DNA of 64,000 bases from an uncultured Litoreibacter sp. (GTDB lineage Bacteria; Pseudomonadota; Alphaproteobacteria; Rhodobacterales; Rhodobacteraceae), in contig NZ_CANKWO010000004.1 of assembly GCF_947487515.1 (NCBI RefSeq), positions 1-64,000 of the forward strand, in the 5' to 3' direction. This document shows positions 33,894 through 43,041 of the stretch, one piece after another. A program made the position numbers and the translations under genes. The notes below the pieces were generated by a model. It made no database searches. It was not told the DNA's origin and saw only the letters and a program-made list of their open reading frames with translations. The stretch's first letter is position 1. Every line of letters starts with the position of its first letter.

Positions 33894-35374
33894 TGTCTGA
33901 TCTGAACAAACTCGGCATCGCCGAAGCCCGCGATGCAATGCGCAAAGGGGATGTCACCTCTGTTGAGCTGACGAATGCTTGCCTTGACGCGATTGAAGGC
34001 GCTGGCGCGTTGAATGCCTTCGTACATAATACCGCTGATATCGCCCGCTCTCAGGCCACGGCAGCTGATGCCCGCATCAAGGCAGGGGACGCGCCGGATA
34101 TGTGCGGAATTCCTTTGGGTATCAAGGATTTGTTCTGCATTAAAGGTGTCGACAGCCAAGCGGGTTCGCGCATCTTGGAAGGTTTCAAGCCGGAATATGA
34201 AAGCACCATCACGCAGCAGTTGTGGGATGCGGGCTCGGTCATGTTGGGCAAGCTGAACATGGATGAATTCGCCATGGGCTCATCCAATGAAACCTCCGTA
34301 TACGGCGACGTGGTGAACCCTTGGAAGGTCGATGACCGTAACCTGACGCCGGGCGGATCTTCGGGCGGCTCTGCATCCGCTGTTGCGGCTGACCTGTGCA
34401 TGGCGGCCACTGGGACGGACACGGGCGGCTCGATCCGCCAACCGGCAGCCTTTACCGGGATCACAGGCCTGAAGCCGACTTATGGTCGGTGCTCGCGCTG
34501 GGGTGTTGTGGCTTTCGCGTCGTCGCTGGATCAAGCGGGCCCGATGACCAAATCTGTGCGCGACGCGGCGATCATGCTGGGCGCAATGGCGGGGCATGAC
34601 GTGAAGGATTCGACCAGCGCCGAGCTGGCGGTGCCAGATTTTGAGGCCGCTTTGACGGGTGACATTCGCGGCAAGAAAATCGGTATTCCCAAAGAATATC
34701 GCATGGAAGGCATGCCCGCCGAGATCGAGCAGCTATGGGCCGATGGCACCACCATGTTGAAAGACGCAGGCGCCGAGATCGTCGACATCACCTTGCCGCA
34801 CACCAAATACGCGCTGCCTGCCTACTATGTGGTGGCACCGGCCGAGGCCTCGTCCAACCTTGCGCGCTATGACGGGGTGCGCTTTGGCCACCGCGCCAAG
34901 ATTGGCCAAGGCGACGGCATCACCGAGATGTATGAGAAAACCCGCGCCGAAGGCTTCGGCCCAGAGGTGCAGCGCCGCATTATGATCGGCACATATGTGC
35001 TAAGCGCGGGCTTCTATGACGCCTATTACAACCGCGCGCGGAAAGTGCGCACCTTGATCAAGAAGGACTTTGAGGACGTGTTCGCCGCAGGTGTCGATGC
35101 GATCTTGACGCCCGCCACCCCGTCGGCGGCTTTTGGCCTAGGCGAGATGAAAGACGCAGATCCGGTGCAGATGTACCTTAACGATGTCTTTACGGTCACA
35201 GTCAATCTGGCGGGCTTGCCGGGCATTTCGGTGCCCGCAGGGCTAGATAAACAAGGGCTTCCGCTTGGATTGCAGCTGATTGGGCGCCCTTGGGAAGAGG
35301 GCGATTTGCTCAACACCGCCTATGCGTTGGAGCAGGCCGCCGGTTTTGTGGCGAAGCCCGAAAAATGGTGGTAA
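33893..35374 (+). CDS. gatA: Asp-tRNA(Asn)/Glu-tRNA(Gln) amidotransferase subunit A
   Basis: A 493-residue amidase-signature enzyme, the glutaminase of GatCAB. The Ser-Ser-Lys triad is placed as expected: Lys in [14 protein letters not shown] near residue 80, then the [16 protein letters not shown] loop near 155 and [15 protein letters not shown] near 175 with the cis-Ser and the nucleophile. The ammonia it releases is channelled to GatB. It follows gatC with a one-base overlap. An exported protein follows 34 bases downstream and could be in the same transcript. Confidence 0.97.
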   Translation: MSDLNKLGIAEARDAMRKGDVTSVELTNACLDAIEGAGALNAFVHNTADIARSQATAADARIKAGDAPDMCGIPLGIKDLFCIKGVDSQAGSRILEGFKPEYESTITQQLWDAGSVMLGKLNMDEFAMGSSNETSVYGDVVNPWKVDDRNLTPGGSSGGSASAVAADLCMAATGTDTGGSIRQPAAFTGITGLKPTYGRCSRWGVVAFASSLDQAGPMTKSVRDAAIMLGAMAGHDVKDSTSAELAVPDFEAALTGDIRGKKIGIPKEYRMEGMPAEIEQLWADGTTMLKDAGAEIVDITLPHTKYALPAYYVVAPAEASSNLARYDGVRFGHRAKIGQGDGITEMYEKTRAEGFGPEVQRRIMIGTYVLSAGFYDAYYNRARKVRTLIKKDFEDVFAAGVDAILTPATPSAAFGLGEMKDADPVQMYLNDVFTVTVNLAGLPGISVPAGLDKQGLPLGLQLIGRPWEEGDLLNTAYALEQAAGFVAKPEKWW

Positions 35375-35408
35375 TCTTCCACGCAAGTTAGAAAAGGTGA
35401 GGCGTAAG

Positions 35409-36116
35409 ATGCGTAGTTTGTTTGCAGTTTTGATCGCAGCCGGCGTGGCAGCATGTGCGGCTCCCGTGCCTGACAGCGGTGCTGGGGTCGGGTTTGATGA
35501 CTACGACACCTATCTGTCGCAAAAGCAGGCCCGCGACGCGGAGCTGCGTGCACAGCGTTCGGGGCAGACCACTGTGGCCCCTCCGGCTGAGGCGACGCCA
35601 GCACAGCAAACCGCAAGTGACGCTGTTGCGGCGGTGCGCGGGACATCCGCGCAGCCAGCGCGCGGGGAATCTGTGCCCGCAGGCATTCAAAACACCTCTC
35701 CGAACGCCCCAACCACCGACAACCCCACAATCTCTGACGAGCAGGATTTCCAAGCTGTGTCTGGGCGTCAAAGCATCGAAAGCGATGCCGAACGTCGCCG
35801 TGCGCAAAGTGCGCAGTATCAGGTGATTGCGCCGAAGGCTGTTCCGTCGCGCCCAGGTGGCGGCGCACAAACTCCCATTGAGTTCGCGCTGAAAACTAGC
35901 CATCCGGTCGGGCAAAAGCAGTATCGCCGCTCGGTGTTTTCTTCCAATAAGGCGGCCAAAGCCTGTGGCGCATATCGCTCCGCAGAGCTTGCGCAGGACG
36001 CCTTTTTGAAGGCAGGTGGCCCTAAGAAAGACAAGCTGGGCGTCGACCCAGACGGGGATGGTTACGCCTGTGGTTGGAACCCTGCGGTCTACCGCAACGT
36101 GGCCAACAGGGGCTAA
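35409..36116 (+). CDS. Exported protein with C-terminal excalibur-like motif
   Basis: A 235-residue protein, probably a lipoprotein: the N-terminus MRSLFAVLIAAGVAACAAPV has a hydrophobic core and a lipobox-like VAAC. The middle is low complexity (Ala, Gln, Thr, Pro). The C-terminus has a Cys-containing segment, KAAKACGAYRSAELAQDAF, followed by GVDPDGDGYACGWNPAVYR, which resembles the calcium-binding excalibur motif (DxDxDGxxC). Calcium binding is therefore likely. It starts 34 bases after gatA, with a GAGG site seven bases upstream of the ATG, and almost touches the amidase gene that follows. Confidence 0.75.
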   Translation: MRSLFAVLIAAGVAACAAPVPDSGAGVGFDDYDTYLSQKQARDAELRAQRSGQTTVAPPAEATPAQQTASDAVAAVRGTSAQPARGESVPAGIQNTSPNAPTTDNPTISDEQDFQAVSGRQSIESDAERRRAQSAQYQVIAPKAVPSRPGGGAQTPIEFALKTSHPVGQKQYRRSVFSSNKAAKACGAYRSAELAQDAFLKAGGPKKDKLGVDPDGDGYACGWNPAVYRNVANRG

Positions 36117-36120
36117 GAAG

Positions 36121-36807
36121 GTGACGCCGGAATGGCGTCCCTCTGCGAACTTCGGAGAGCGCAAGAACGGCGCGCGCCCCACATTGGTCGTGCTGCATTA
36201 CACCGCCATGGAAAGCTGCGAGGCGGCCTGCCGGACGCTGTGCAACCCCGACAATGAGGTGTCAGCCCATTATCTTATCCGCAAGGATGGCCATGTCATT
36301 CAGATGGTGGATGAGGAAAAACGGGCATGGCATGCGGGCGCAGGCACGTGGCGCGGGCAGGGGGATGTCAATTCGCGCTCTATCGGAATTGAGATGTCGA
36401 ATACCGGATTTGTGCCGTTTTCAGCGCCTTTGATGGATAGTTTGGAAGTTCTGCTGCGCGGGATCATGGCGCGGTGGGAAATTCCGGCGTCCCATGTGAT
36501 CGCGCATTCGGATTTCGCGCCAGAGCGCAAGATTGACCCAGGAGTGAAGTTTGATTGGCGTCGCTTGGCCCGCCAAGGTTTGGCGATTTGGCCACAAGAA
36601 GGTGATGCGCCTGCGGATATGCGCCACTTTGTGAAGGCCGCCACCGATTTTGGTTATCCCGAAGATGTGGCGCCGCAGACCGTTTTGGCCAGTTTCAGGT
36701 CGCGATTTAACCCGACCGCTGTGGGGCCGGTAAGCGCCCGCGACGTGTCCATGGCGCAAAGCTTGGCGCGTGACTTCGGGATTGACCAAACCCGCAACGG
36801 CGCGTAG
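36121..36807 (+). CDS. amiD: N-acetylmuramoyl-L-alanine amidase, AmiD type
   Basis: A 228-residue amidase_2/PGRP-fold enzyme that cleaves the bond between MurNAc and L-alanine in peptidoglycan fragments. The zinc ligands are visible in VVLHYTAMES and, later, VIAHSDFAPERKIDPG. The substrate-groove segments WHAGAGTWRGQGDVNSRSIG and IEMSNTG are typical. The start is GTG at 36121, four bases after the preceding stop. It has no signal peptide, so it is probably cytoplasmic and used in wall recycling, like AmpD. The 3' part is immediately followed by rnpB. Confidence 0.88.
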   Translation: MTPEWRPSANFGERKNGARPTLVVLHYTAMESCEAACRTLCNPDNEVSAHYLIRKDGHVIQMVDEEKRAWHAGAGTWRGQGDVNSRSIGIEMSNTGFVPFSAPLMDSLEVLLRGIMARWEIPASHVIAHSDFAPERKIDPGVKFDWRRLARQGLAIWPQEGDAPADMRHFVKAATDFGYPEDVAPQTVLASFRSRFNPTAVGPVSARDVSMAQSLARDFGIDQTRNGA

Positions 36808-36816
36808 GCGGAACCT

Positions 36817-37196
36817 GCGCGGAGGGCCGGATGACCGCGGACCGTTTGGTTCGAGGAAAGTCCGGACTCCACAAGGCAACGGTGCCGGGTAACGCCCGGG
36901 CGGAGCAATCCGACGGATAGCGCCACAGAGAAGAGACTGCCCTCGTATATCGGGGGTAAGGGTGAAACGGTGGGGTAAGAGCCCACCGCGCCGCTGGCAA
37001 CAGGGGCGGCAAGGCAAGCCCCACCGGGAGCAATGCCAAATAGGAACCGCGTGAAGGCTTCGGTCTTCGGGGATGCTTTGTCCCCAGCAGGTTCGGGTTG
37101 GCAGCTAGAGGGCCACGGGTAACTGTGGCTTTAGATGAATGGTCATCCAGAGGGGGCAACCCCTTGGACAAAATCCGGCTTATAGGCCCTCCGCGC
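36817..37196 (+). ncRNA. rnpB: RNase P RNA
   Basis: The catalytic RNA of RNase P, about 380 bases. The ends pair (GCGCGGAGGGCC with GGCCCTCCGCGC). The conserved 5' core GAGGAAAGTCCGGACTCCAC and the 3' core AGATGAATGGTCATCC are both present, as are the P3 and P8-P9 regions with the GGGTGAAACGGTGGGGTAAG stretch and CCCACCG. It is the alphaproteobacterial class A type. It lies between the amidase gene and the convergent ggt gene. No promoter is assigned. Confidence 0.93.
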
Positions 37197-37250
37197 ATAT
37201 CTCACAGGCCCCAAACGGAGCCGCTTTCGCGGCCCCTCTTGATGCGGTGG

Positions 37251-39014
37251 TTACTCGCCGAGGGCAATGCCTTCGCGTCGCGGATCCGCCCCGCCCAACA
37301 ATCCGGCTTCACTGACCGCAATCGCATGAATGCCGGAGTTAAGCCCGCGAACGTTCGTCTCGAACCCCAATTCGATCAACGGTTCGGATAGTTGAACCGC
37401 ATCGGTGCCTTCCTCCAGATCATAGGTGCCAAAGCGGTTTACCAAATGGGGCAAGGAAACTGCGGCTTGCGGGTCAAGGCCCCAGTCCAGATGGGCGATG
37501 ATGGTCTTGGCCACATAGCCGATGATGCGCGATCCTCCCGGGGACCCGACAATAAGAACAGGTTTGTCGTCCTTCAGCACAATCGTCGGTGACATGGAGG
37601 ACCGTGGGCGCTTGCCCGGTTCGATCCGGTTGGCAATCGGGATGCCGTCTTTGTGGGTTCTAAAGGAGAAATCGGTCAGCTCGTTGTTCAACAAAAAACC
37701 TCCCGGTGCCATTAGGCGCGACCCGAAACCATTCTCGATGGTTGTGGTCATGCTCAGGGCGTTGCCGAACTGGTCGACGATGGAGATATGAGAGGTGGAC
37801 GGCAGCTCAATGCTCTCGTCATCCGCCCGAAGCCCCGCGTGATCAAAGGGGGGCGCGCCTGCGGATACCTCGGTTAGGGCTGTGTCGCGGGCAAGCAATG
37901 CCGCGCGCGAGGCAAGGTAGTCGGGATCAACCAAACCCTTGGTCGGCATTGGCACAAAGTCGCTATCCGCCATGTAGCGCCCGCGGTCCGCGAAAGCGAG
38001 TCGCGACGCATCACCGATCAATCGCCAGCTTTCGGGGCTGTCTTTGCCCAAAGCCGCAAGGTCGTGATGCTCCAGCATGCCAAGGATTTGCCCGACCGTC
38101 AGGGCACCCGATGAGGGTGGCCCCATGCCGCAAATGTCATGCGCGCGGTAGGTGGCGCACACTGGGGCACGTTCCTTGACCGCATAAATCGACATATCCG
38201 TCATCGACAACACGCCGGGGTTGCCTTGGGCGTTGTCGACTGTGTCAACGATACCTTGGGCGATTTCGCCGGTGTAGAAGGCCTTGGCGCCCCCGCTCGC
38301 GAGTGCGCGCAAGGTCTTGGCGTAGGCGGCGTTGGTCAGGGTGCTGCCTTGTTCAATGGCGACCCCTTCGGGCGCGAAATAGGCTGCGGTGCGCGGGAAG
38401 CGGCTCAGGCGCTCTTTGTCAGAGGCCACGAGGGCTGCCAGACGCGGAGAGACCTCAAACCCGCCTTCCGCCAACGCGATGGCGTCGGTAAACAGGGTCG
38501 GCCAATCCGCCCGCCCCCAATTTGCATGGGCCTTTTCCATCAAAGCAGGGGTTCCGGGGGTTCCAACAGACAAGCCGCCGACCACTGCGTCGAAAAATTT
38601 CAAAGGTTCGCCGGCCTCATCTTGAAACATGCGCGGTGTGGCTGCCAAAGGGGCCGTTTCGCGGCCGTCCAGCGTGGTCATCTCGCCGGTTGCCCCATCA
38701 TACCACACAAGGAACGCCCCACCTCCCAAGCCGGAGCTTTGAGGCTCCACCAATCCCAGCACCGTTTGCACCGCCACCATGGCATCAGCCGCCGTGCCTC
38801 CGTCCGAAAGAACACGTGCTCCTGCGCGCACAGCCAATGGGTTTGCCGCCGAGATCATCCACTTGGAGGCCGCGACCGGATCACCGCTGCGTTTTGTCAG
38901 CTGCGCGGTGGCTATTTCCGGAACATAGGCATCAGCGGCCTCCTGCGCGGCAAGCGGCAAAGTGCTGACGGGCAGGGCGGCAAGGACCACTGGGAAGATG
39001 GGCAAAAGGCGCAT
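37251..39014 (-). CDS. ggt: Gamma-glutamyltransferase
   Basis: A 587-residue Ntn-hydrolase that hydrolyses or transfers the gamma-glutamyl group of glutathione in the periplasm. A signal peptide ([21 protein letters not shown]) begins it. The segment [20 protein letters not shown], near residue 405, holds the autocleavage site and the nucleophilic Thr. LLNNELTDF and [20 protein letters not shown] follow in the small subunit. It starts on the minus strand with its ATG 176 bases from rpmG and ends near rnpB. Glutathione breakdown ties loosely to the 5-oxoprolinase at 18967-21403, though the two are not adjacent. Confidence 0.95.
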   Translation of the reverse strand: MRLLPIFPVVLAALPVSTLPLAAQEAADAYVPEIATAQLTKRSGDPVAASKWMISAANPLAVRAGARVLSDGGTAADAMVAVQTVLGLVEPQSSGLGGGAFLVWYDGATGEMTTLDGRETAPLAATPRMFQDEAGEPLKFFDAVVGGLSVGTPGTPALMEKAHANWGRADWPTLFTDAIALAEGGFEVSPRLAALVASDKERLSRFPRTAAYFAPEGVAIEQGSTLTNAAYAKTLRALASGGAKAFYTGEIAQGIVDTVDNAQGNPGVLSMTDMSIYAVKERAPVCATYRAHDICGMGPPSSGALTVGQILGMLEHHDLAALGKDSPESWRLIGDASRLAFADRGRYMADSDFVPMPTKGLVDPDYLASRAALLARDTALTEVSAGAPPFDHAGLRADDESIELPSTSHISIVDQFGNALSMTTTIENGFGSRLMAPGGFLLNNELTDFSFRTHKDGIPIANRIEPGKRPRSSMSPTIVLKDDKPVLIVGSPGGSRIIGYVAKTIIAHLDWGLDPQAAVSLPHLVNRFGTYDLEEGTDAVQLSEPLIELGFETNVRGLNSGIHAIAVSEAGLLGGADPRREGIALGE

Positions 39015-39100
39015 GGGTAATTTCCTTCTTGGGTATAGCTTATATTCATCACTTTACGCCCCTGTATTGCAAGTGTGTAAGTAGGATCCCGCTTTCGCGG

Positions 39101-39128
39101 TTGACTCGGCTCGCCAAGGGGGTAAAAG
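39101..39128 (+). promoter_or_regulatory. Possible promoter of rpmG
   Basis: TTGACT (39101-39106) with a 16-base spacer and TAAAAG (39123-39128), 62 bases before the rpmG ATG in the divergent region with ggt. The -35 box is strong and the -10 box is weak. Confidence 0.4.
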
Positions 39129-39190
39129 GCGGTTCAACAGAATTTCCGAGCGCCCAATTCAGGTGCGTTCGCCCCCAGAGGAGAAGTGAG

Positions 39191-39358
39191 ATGGCGAAGC
39201 CAACCACGATCAAAATCCGCCTGAACTCGTCCGCTGGCACGGGCCACTTTTATGTGACCAAAAAGAATGCCCGCACCATGACTGAGAAGATGGTCGTGCG
39301 CAAATACGATCCCGTAGCGCGCAAGCACGTTGAATATAAAGAAGGTAAGATCAAGTAA
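39191..39358 (+). CDS. rpmG: 50S ribosomal protein L33
   Basis: A 55-residue L33, [20 protein letters not shown], then [20 protein letters not shown]. It binds near the E site of the large subunit. The Cys pairs of zinc-binding L33 are absent, so this is the Cys-free type. A GGAG box lies nine bases before the ATG. The gene stands alone, with a terminator after it. Confidence 0.98.
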   Translation: MAKPTTIKIRLNSSAGTGHFYVTKKNARTMTEKMVVRKYDPVARKHVEYKEGKIK

Positions 39359-39384
39359 GATCGCCTCCTTTAAAGAGACAGCAC

Positions 39385-39411
39385 AAGCCGCGCCTTCGAG
39401 CGCGGCTTTTT
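39385..39411 (+). terminator. Terminator after rpmG
   Basis: AAGCCGCGC (39385-39393), a six-base loop and GCGCGGCTT (39400-39408) running into TTT. A perfect 9-bp stem 27 bases after the L33 stop. Confidence 0.85.
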
Positions 39412-39546
39412 GCTTTCGGCGGCCGGCTGAATGGCTGCTGTCTTGATTGCTCAGGTTTCCCGCCAATTGAAAGAGCTGCCATTTTTACGGGATTTTCCCT
39501 TGATGGACTCAGTCGAGGACACTACCGTGCCCACTACATATTGGGG

Positions 39547-40200
39547 ATGTTTGATGTGAAAAAACTATTACTACTGTCAGTTTTGGGTCTTGCTGCCTGC
39601 ACAGAAACCCGCGGCGTTCACGGCGATTGGGTTCAGGGGGCGCGGTTCGCTCCGAATGATGTGGTCGAATATCGCGCACGGGCAAAACGCGGGGAACCGG
39701 GCGTATTTCCGGCACCAAGCGGCTACTCCGTCTACACAAGACAACAACGTATTGCCGCAGGCGCGGCCTCCGCAGACGGGGTCATCCGCAAAGGAACCGC
39801 CTCGTCGCGGACTGGCGTCTATTCCGGCCCTGGGCACAATGCCCGTGGCGAACCTGTGGGCCACAACGGGCAAGGGGCACAAGCCAGCACCACCGCTGGC
39901 AACAGCCCTCACCGCAGCAACGCGCTGGTCGCTGCGAAGTCGACCACCACAGGTGGTCAATCCGTGAATATTGGCAATGAAACTTTGAAGGTTTACCACA
40001 TCGACGTGGGCGACACGTCCTATGCGGTGTTCCGCAAGCCAAGCTTTACCGGACCCGCGACAATTGACCGTGCTCAAGAGGGCAACCTGCAAGCCGCTCT
40101 GCCGTCGCTTACCGGCTGCTCTAGCGTTGCGGGGCCTTTCATGTTCGGGCCTTACGGCAAGTCGAACACGCATATGGTATACGCGTTGAACTGCGGTTAA
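39547..40200 (+). CDS. Lipoprotein of unknown function
   Basis: A 217-residue protein with a lipoprotein signal: MFDVKKLLLLSVLGLAACTE, a hydrophobic stretch and a lipobox (LAAC). The mature part has a flexible middle rich in Ser, Thr, Gly, Ala and Asn (about 80-130). The C-terminal domain NIGNETLKVYHIDVGDTSYA includes two Cys (LTGCSSVAGPF and the last-but-one Cys) that could pair. I do not recognise a family. It has its own terminator and is probably monocistronic. The start at 39547 is preferred to a TTG two codons upstream. Confidence 0.7.
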   Translation: MFDVKKLLLLSVLGLAACTETRGVHGDWVQGARFAPNDVVEYRARAKRGEPGVFPAPSGYSVYTRQQRIAAGAASADGVIRKGTASSRTGVYSGPGHNARGEPVGHNGQGAQASTTAGNSPHRSNALVAAKSTTTGGQSVNIGNETLKVYHIDVGDTSYAVFRKPSFTGPATIDRAQEGNLQAALPSLTGCSSVAGPFMFGPYGKSNTHMVYALNCG

Positions 40201-40220
40201 CTTACTTCACGACACATGCA

Positions 40221-40250
40221 AAAAGGGCCAGCGATTTGCTGGCCCTTTTC
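40221..40250. terminator. Bidirectional terminator
   Basis: AAAAGGGCCAGC (40221-40232) pairs with GCTGGCCCTTTT (40238-40249) around GATTT. Because the stem ends in A-run and T-run, it can stop both the lipoprotein transcript and the convergent Bax-inhibitor transcript. Confidence 0.85.
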
Positions 40251-40275
40251 GTTTGTTTGATCTGTAGAGAGGCGC

Positions 40276-40998
40276 TTATTCGCGGCCGCCCATGAACTGC
40301 AACAAGAACATGAACATGTTCAGGAAGTTCAGATACAGGCTCAACGCGCCCATGATGGCGGATTTGGCAAGCCATTCGGTTTCGCCGTAGTTGGCCATCT
40401 GGATGTACTCGTTCTTCAGGCGCTGCGTGTCATAGGCGGTAAGGCCCGCGAAGATCAGCACACCAAGGGCAGAGATCGCGAATTGTACGGCAGAAGACGC
40501 CAAGAAGATGTTCACGATAGAGGCCAAGATCAGGCCGATCACGCCCATAATCAGGAAAGAGCCCCAGCCGGAGATATCTTTCTTCGTGGTGTAGCCGTAG
40601 AGGCTAAGACCGGCGAAGGCGATAGCGGTGACCATGAAGGTCTGCGCGATGGAAATGCCGGTGTAGACCGCGAAGATGTAGCTGATCGACAGGCCCATCA
40701 GCGCAGAGAAGCCCAAAAAGACCAATTGTGCCGCGCCAGCGGACAGACGGTTGATCATCGCGCCCATGCCGAACACAACGACCAATGGTGCAAACATCAC
40801 AACCCAACGTAGTGGGGTGCCGAAGATTGCGGCCAACATGGCCTCATTGGTGCCGACGAAAAAGGCAACACCACCGGTAATCAGCATCGCGATCGACATT
40901 AGGCCGTAGATTTTGCTCATATGGGCCTTAAGGCCCGCATCAATGACGCTGGAGCGGCGACCAGCGCCTACCGAGCCCATTGTGTCAAATTCAGCCAT
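40276..40998 (-). CDS. Bax inhibitor-1/YccA-family membrane protein
   Basis: A 240-residue protein with about seven membrane helices. It starts MAEFDTMGSVGAGRRSSVID and contains YGLMSIAMLITGGVAFFVGT and VVVFGMGAMINRLSAGAAQL. The C-terminal helices carry GLTAYDTQRLKNEYIQMANY, the BI-1 segment with conserved Asp residues that gate calcium leak in studied homologues. It is probably an inner-membrane ion-leak or protease-modulating protein. The gene is single, with an upstream gap of 134 bases before the Lrp gene. Confidence 0.93.
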   Translation of the reverse strand: MAEFDTMGSVGAGRRSSVIDAGLKAHMSKIYGLMSIAMLITGGVAFFVGTNEAMLAAIFGTPLRWVVMFAPLVVVFGMGAMINRLSAGAAQLVFLGFSALMGLSISYIFAVYTGISIAQTFMVTAIAFAGLSLYGYTTKKDISGWGSFLIMGVIGLILASIVNIFLASSAVQFAISALGVLIFAGLTAYDTQRLKNEYIQMANYGETEWLAKSAIMGALSLYLNFLNMFMFLLQFMGGRE

Positions 40999-41132
40999 GG
41001 AAAAGTCTCCCTATTTGGCGAGTTGATAAAGAACTGGGCACATCCCAGCGTTGTATGGGCTTAAAGTGGGGCAGCTGGCCGCCATTTTCAAGCTATTCTG
41101 CAGTATTTTGGGAACAAATCGCGCGGGTTTGA

Positions 41133-41594
41133 TTAAACTGACACGACAGTGGAGTCCTTTATGTTCTCCATAACGAAGCTGGCCGAGATATCGCGTACTG
41201 GCACCATCGATATCAGTTTTTTGTAGAACCGGTCGTAATCCGCTACGTCGGCGACCTGCACGCGCAATACATAGTCCAAATCGCCACTCATGCGGTGGGC
41301 GCCGGTGATCTCAGGTAAAACATGTACCGCTCGCTCAAACGCCTTGAGCCATTCGGGCGTGTGATCGGCGGCGCGCATCAAGATGAACACAAGTTGGCCT
41401 TTGCCCAGCATCGCGGCGTCCACCAAGGCCACTCGCGCGCGTATTGCACCGGTTTCCTCTAGACGTTTGACGCGCCTCCAGCAGGCATTTCGGGACAAAT
41501 GGACCGTGTTTGCAAGTGAATCGATGCTCAAAGTGGCATCTTCTTGTAGGAGTTTCAGGATTTGGCGGTCTGTTTGGTCTAATAAGTTGCTCAT
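41133..41594 (-). CDS. Lrp/AsnC-family transcriptional regulator
   Basis: A 153-residue regulator from the start MSNLLDQTDRQILKLLQED at 41594. The winged helix-turn-helix (SLANTVHLSRNACWRRVKRL) is followed by a RAM domain (LVFILMRAADHTPEWLKAFE, GDLDYVLRVQVADVADYDRF), which usually binds an amino acid. The target is not evident. It is divergent from the DUF6356 gene, which starts about 105 bases away, so that gene may be controlled by it. A longer frame to 41939 is rejected because it overlaps that gene. Confidence 0.92.
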   Translation of the reverse strand: MSNLLDQTDRQILKLLQEDATLSIDSLANTVHLSRNACWRRVKRLEETGAIRARVALVDAAMLGKGQLVFILMRAADHTPEWLKAFERAVHVLPEITGAHRMSGDLDYVLRVQVADVADYDRFYKKLISMVPVRDISASFVMENIKDSTVVSV

Positions 41595-41699
41595 TCTTGA
41601 GATTGTATCCCATATTTGGCCGAAGTGGCAGTGATATTTGAGATGATTGTGCCTTGGGTCAAATGGCACAGTGCCCTTGAACAATTCAGGAGCGCGACA

Positions 41700-41936
41700 A
41701 TGTCTGACAACAGCCAAACCCCAAGCCGTCCAAACTTCCTTGCGGCCATGCGCAGTCACCCTGCCTCGGTGGGCGAGACCTACTTCGGCCACATGCGATT
41801 TGCGCTGCGGTTCTCCGGCTTGTTGTTTGCAGCAGCTGGGGCCGCCTTGGTTCACGCAATCCTGCCCGCATTGTTTGAAACGACCGCAAGTCAGATGATC
41901 CGGCGCATGTATGCGATGATCGAGGGCCGTCACTAA
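41700..41936 (+). CDS. DUF6356-like small membrane protein
   Basis: A 78-residue protein with one hydrophobic segment, RFSGLLFAAAGAALVHAILP, and the pattern SHPASVGETYFGHMRFALRF before it. The ending RRMYAMIEGRH is typical of DUF6356, a small capsule-biosynthesis-associated family common in Rhodobacteraceae, as far as I recall. It sits one base from the glutamine-amidotransferase gene, so the two are likely one transcript. Function is unknown. Confidence 0.75.
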   Translation: MSDNSQTPSRPNFLAAMRSHPASVGETYFGHMRFALRFSGLLFAAAGAALVHAILPALFETTASQMIRRMYAMIEGRH

Positions 41937-41937
41937 C

Positions 41938-42708
41938 ATGTGCAGGCTGGCCGCGTGGATCGGAGAACCCGCCCCGATTGAGCAAGTGGTGATTGCGCCT
42001 GCGCATTCGCTTTTGACCCAAAGTCAGGATGCAACCGAGGCAAAACTGGCGGTGAACGGTGATGGATTCGGGCTGGCTTGGTATCAAGACGAAGACCCGC
42101 GTCCGGGGCAATACAGGGATGTGCAGCCCGCGTGGTCGGACGGGAATCTTCCCAACTTGTGCCGGATGATACGGTCGCATGTGTTCTTGGCGCATGTGCG
42201 GGCCTCGACGGGGACGGAAACCTCGCGCTTGAACTGTCACCCCTTCACCTATGGGCGTTGGTCGTTCATGCACAATGGTCAAATTGGGGGCTACGCGCGG
42301 TTGCGCCGCAGGTTTGAGGCGGGATTGCCTGATGCGCTATATGAGCTCAGGCGCGGCAGCACGGATTCGGAGTTGCTGTTCTTGATGATGCTCGACGCGG
42401 GGCTTGAGACCGACCCAGAAGGCGCGGTGGCGCGTGTTGCGGCACGGATCAGGGCTGCGCGGGTGCCACAAGACAAGCCGGATCGGATCACTTGTGTCAT
42501 GTCAGATGGTGCGAATATTTATGCGCTTCGGCTGGCCAGTGACCAGCTTGCCCCAACACTATATCATCGTACCGATGCCCAAGGGACCCTTGTCGCCTCC
42601 GAACCTTTGGAGGCGGGGCAGGCAGGGTGGCAGGCATTTAAACGCGACGGGTTGGCCATCGTGTCGGCAAAAGGCGTGCAGTACCAAGATCTGCACGCCT
42701 GTGCCTAA
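41938..42708 (+). CDS. Class II glutamine amidotransferase
   Basis: A 256-residue Ntn-type glutaminase. After Met1 the nucleophile Cys2 is in place (MCRLAAWIGEPAP). NGDGFGLAWYQDE, HVFLAHVRASTGT and CHPFTYGRWSFMHNGQIGG are the family glutamine-binding motifs. It is related to EgtC/YafJ proteins. The acceptor of the ammonia or glutamyl group is unknown; no ergothioneine genes are near. It follows the DUF6356 gene by one base. Confidence 0.9.
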   Translation: MCRLAAWIGEPAPIEQVVIAPAHSLLTQSQDATEAKLAVNGDGFGLAWYQDEDPRPGQYRDVQPAWSDGNLPNLCRMIRSHVFLAHVRASTGTETSRLNCHPFTYGRWSFMHNGQIGGYARLRRRFEAGLPDALYELRRGSTDSELLFLMMLDAGLETDPEGAVARVAARIRAARVPQDKPDRITCVMSDGANIYALRLASDQLAPTLYHRTDAQGTLVASEPLEAGQAGWQAFKRDGLAIVSAKGVQYQDLHACA

Positions 42709-42711
42709 TGC

Positions 42712-42918
42712 CTACTTCCAATAGCTCGGCGCATCCCAAACAGGGCGTGCGGCTTCGGCCTCTGCTTCTGCGCGGTTCAGGCCGATATCGGCCAGCCGAG
42801 TATCATCAAGGGCCGCCAATGCGCGGCGTTGACGGTAGAGATCGATGTAGCCCATGACGCCTGTTCTGCGCGATGTGGCGCGGGAAAGCGGGATCGTAGA
42901 GGAGATGAAGTTAGTCAT
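42712..42918 (-). CDS. DUF1127 domain protein
   Basis: A 68-residue small basic protein. The DUF1127 core is DLYRQRRALAALDDTRLADIGLNRAEAEAE. Such proteins in alphaproteobacteria have been linked to phosphate, RNA and growth control. It ends four bases from the convergent amidotransferase gene, and its start faces the LysR gene. The palindrome in the gap suggests LysR control. Confidence 0.88.
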   Translation of the reverse strand: MTNFISSTIPLSRATSRRTGVMGYIDLYRQRRALAALDDTRLADIGLNRAEAEAEAARPVWDAPSYWK

Positions 42919-42948
42919 TGGTCTATCCTTCGTGATTTGTGATGTTAA

Positions 42949-42963
42949 TATGATTTTGAATCA
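42949..42963. promoter_or_regulatory. LysR-type operator candidate
   Basis: ATGATT-TTG-AATCAT, a perfect 15-base palindrome with the T-N11-A spacing of LysR-type binding sites. It lies in the divergent region between the DUF1127 gene and the LysR gene, 31 bases from the first and 79 from the second, where autoregulation and control of the divergent gene are usual. Confidence 0.45.
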
Positions 42964-43041
42964 TTTATGTTGATGTGTATGCCACCTTGTGGCTCATATG
43001 GAAAATGAATGGTTTTGAGATAATACATCACAGGAATTGAT

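Noticed and set aside
37220-37233. Short GCCGC/GCGGC hairpin after rnpB as its terminator
   Set aside because: Five base pairs and no T-run on either strand; it is too weak to list.
39089-39100. CCGC-TTTC-GCGG hairpin upstream of rpmG as a terminator of ggt or an operator
   Set aside because: Only four base pairs, no T-run, and ggt reads away from it.
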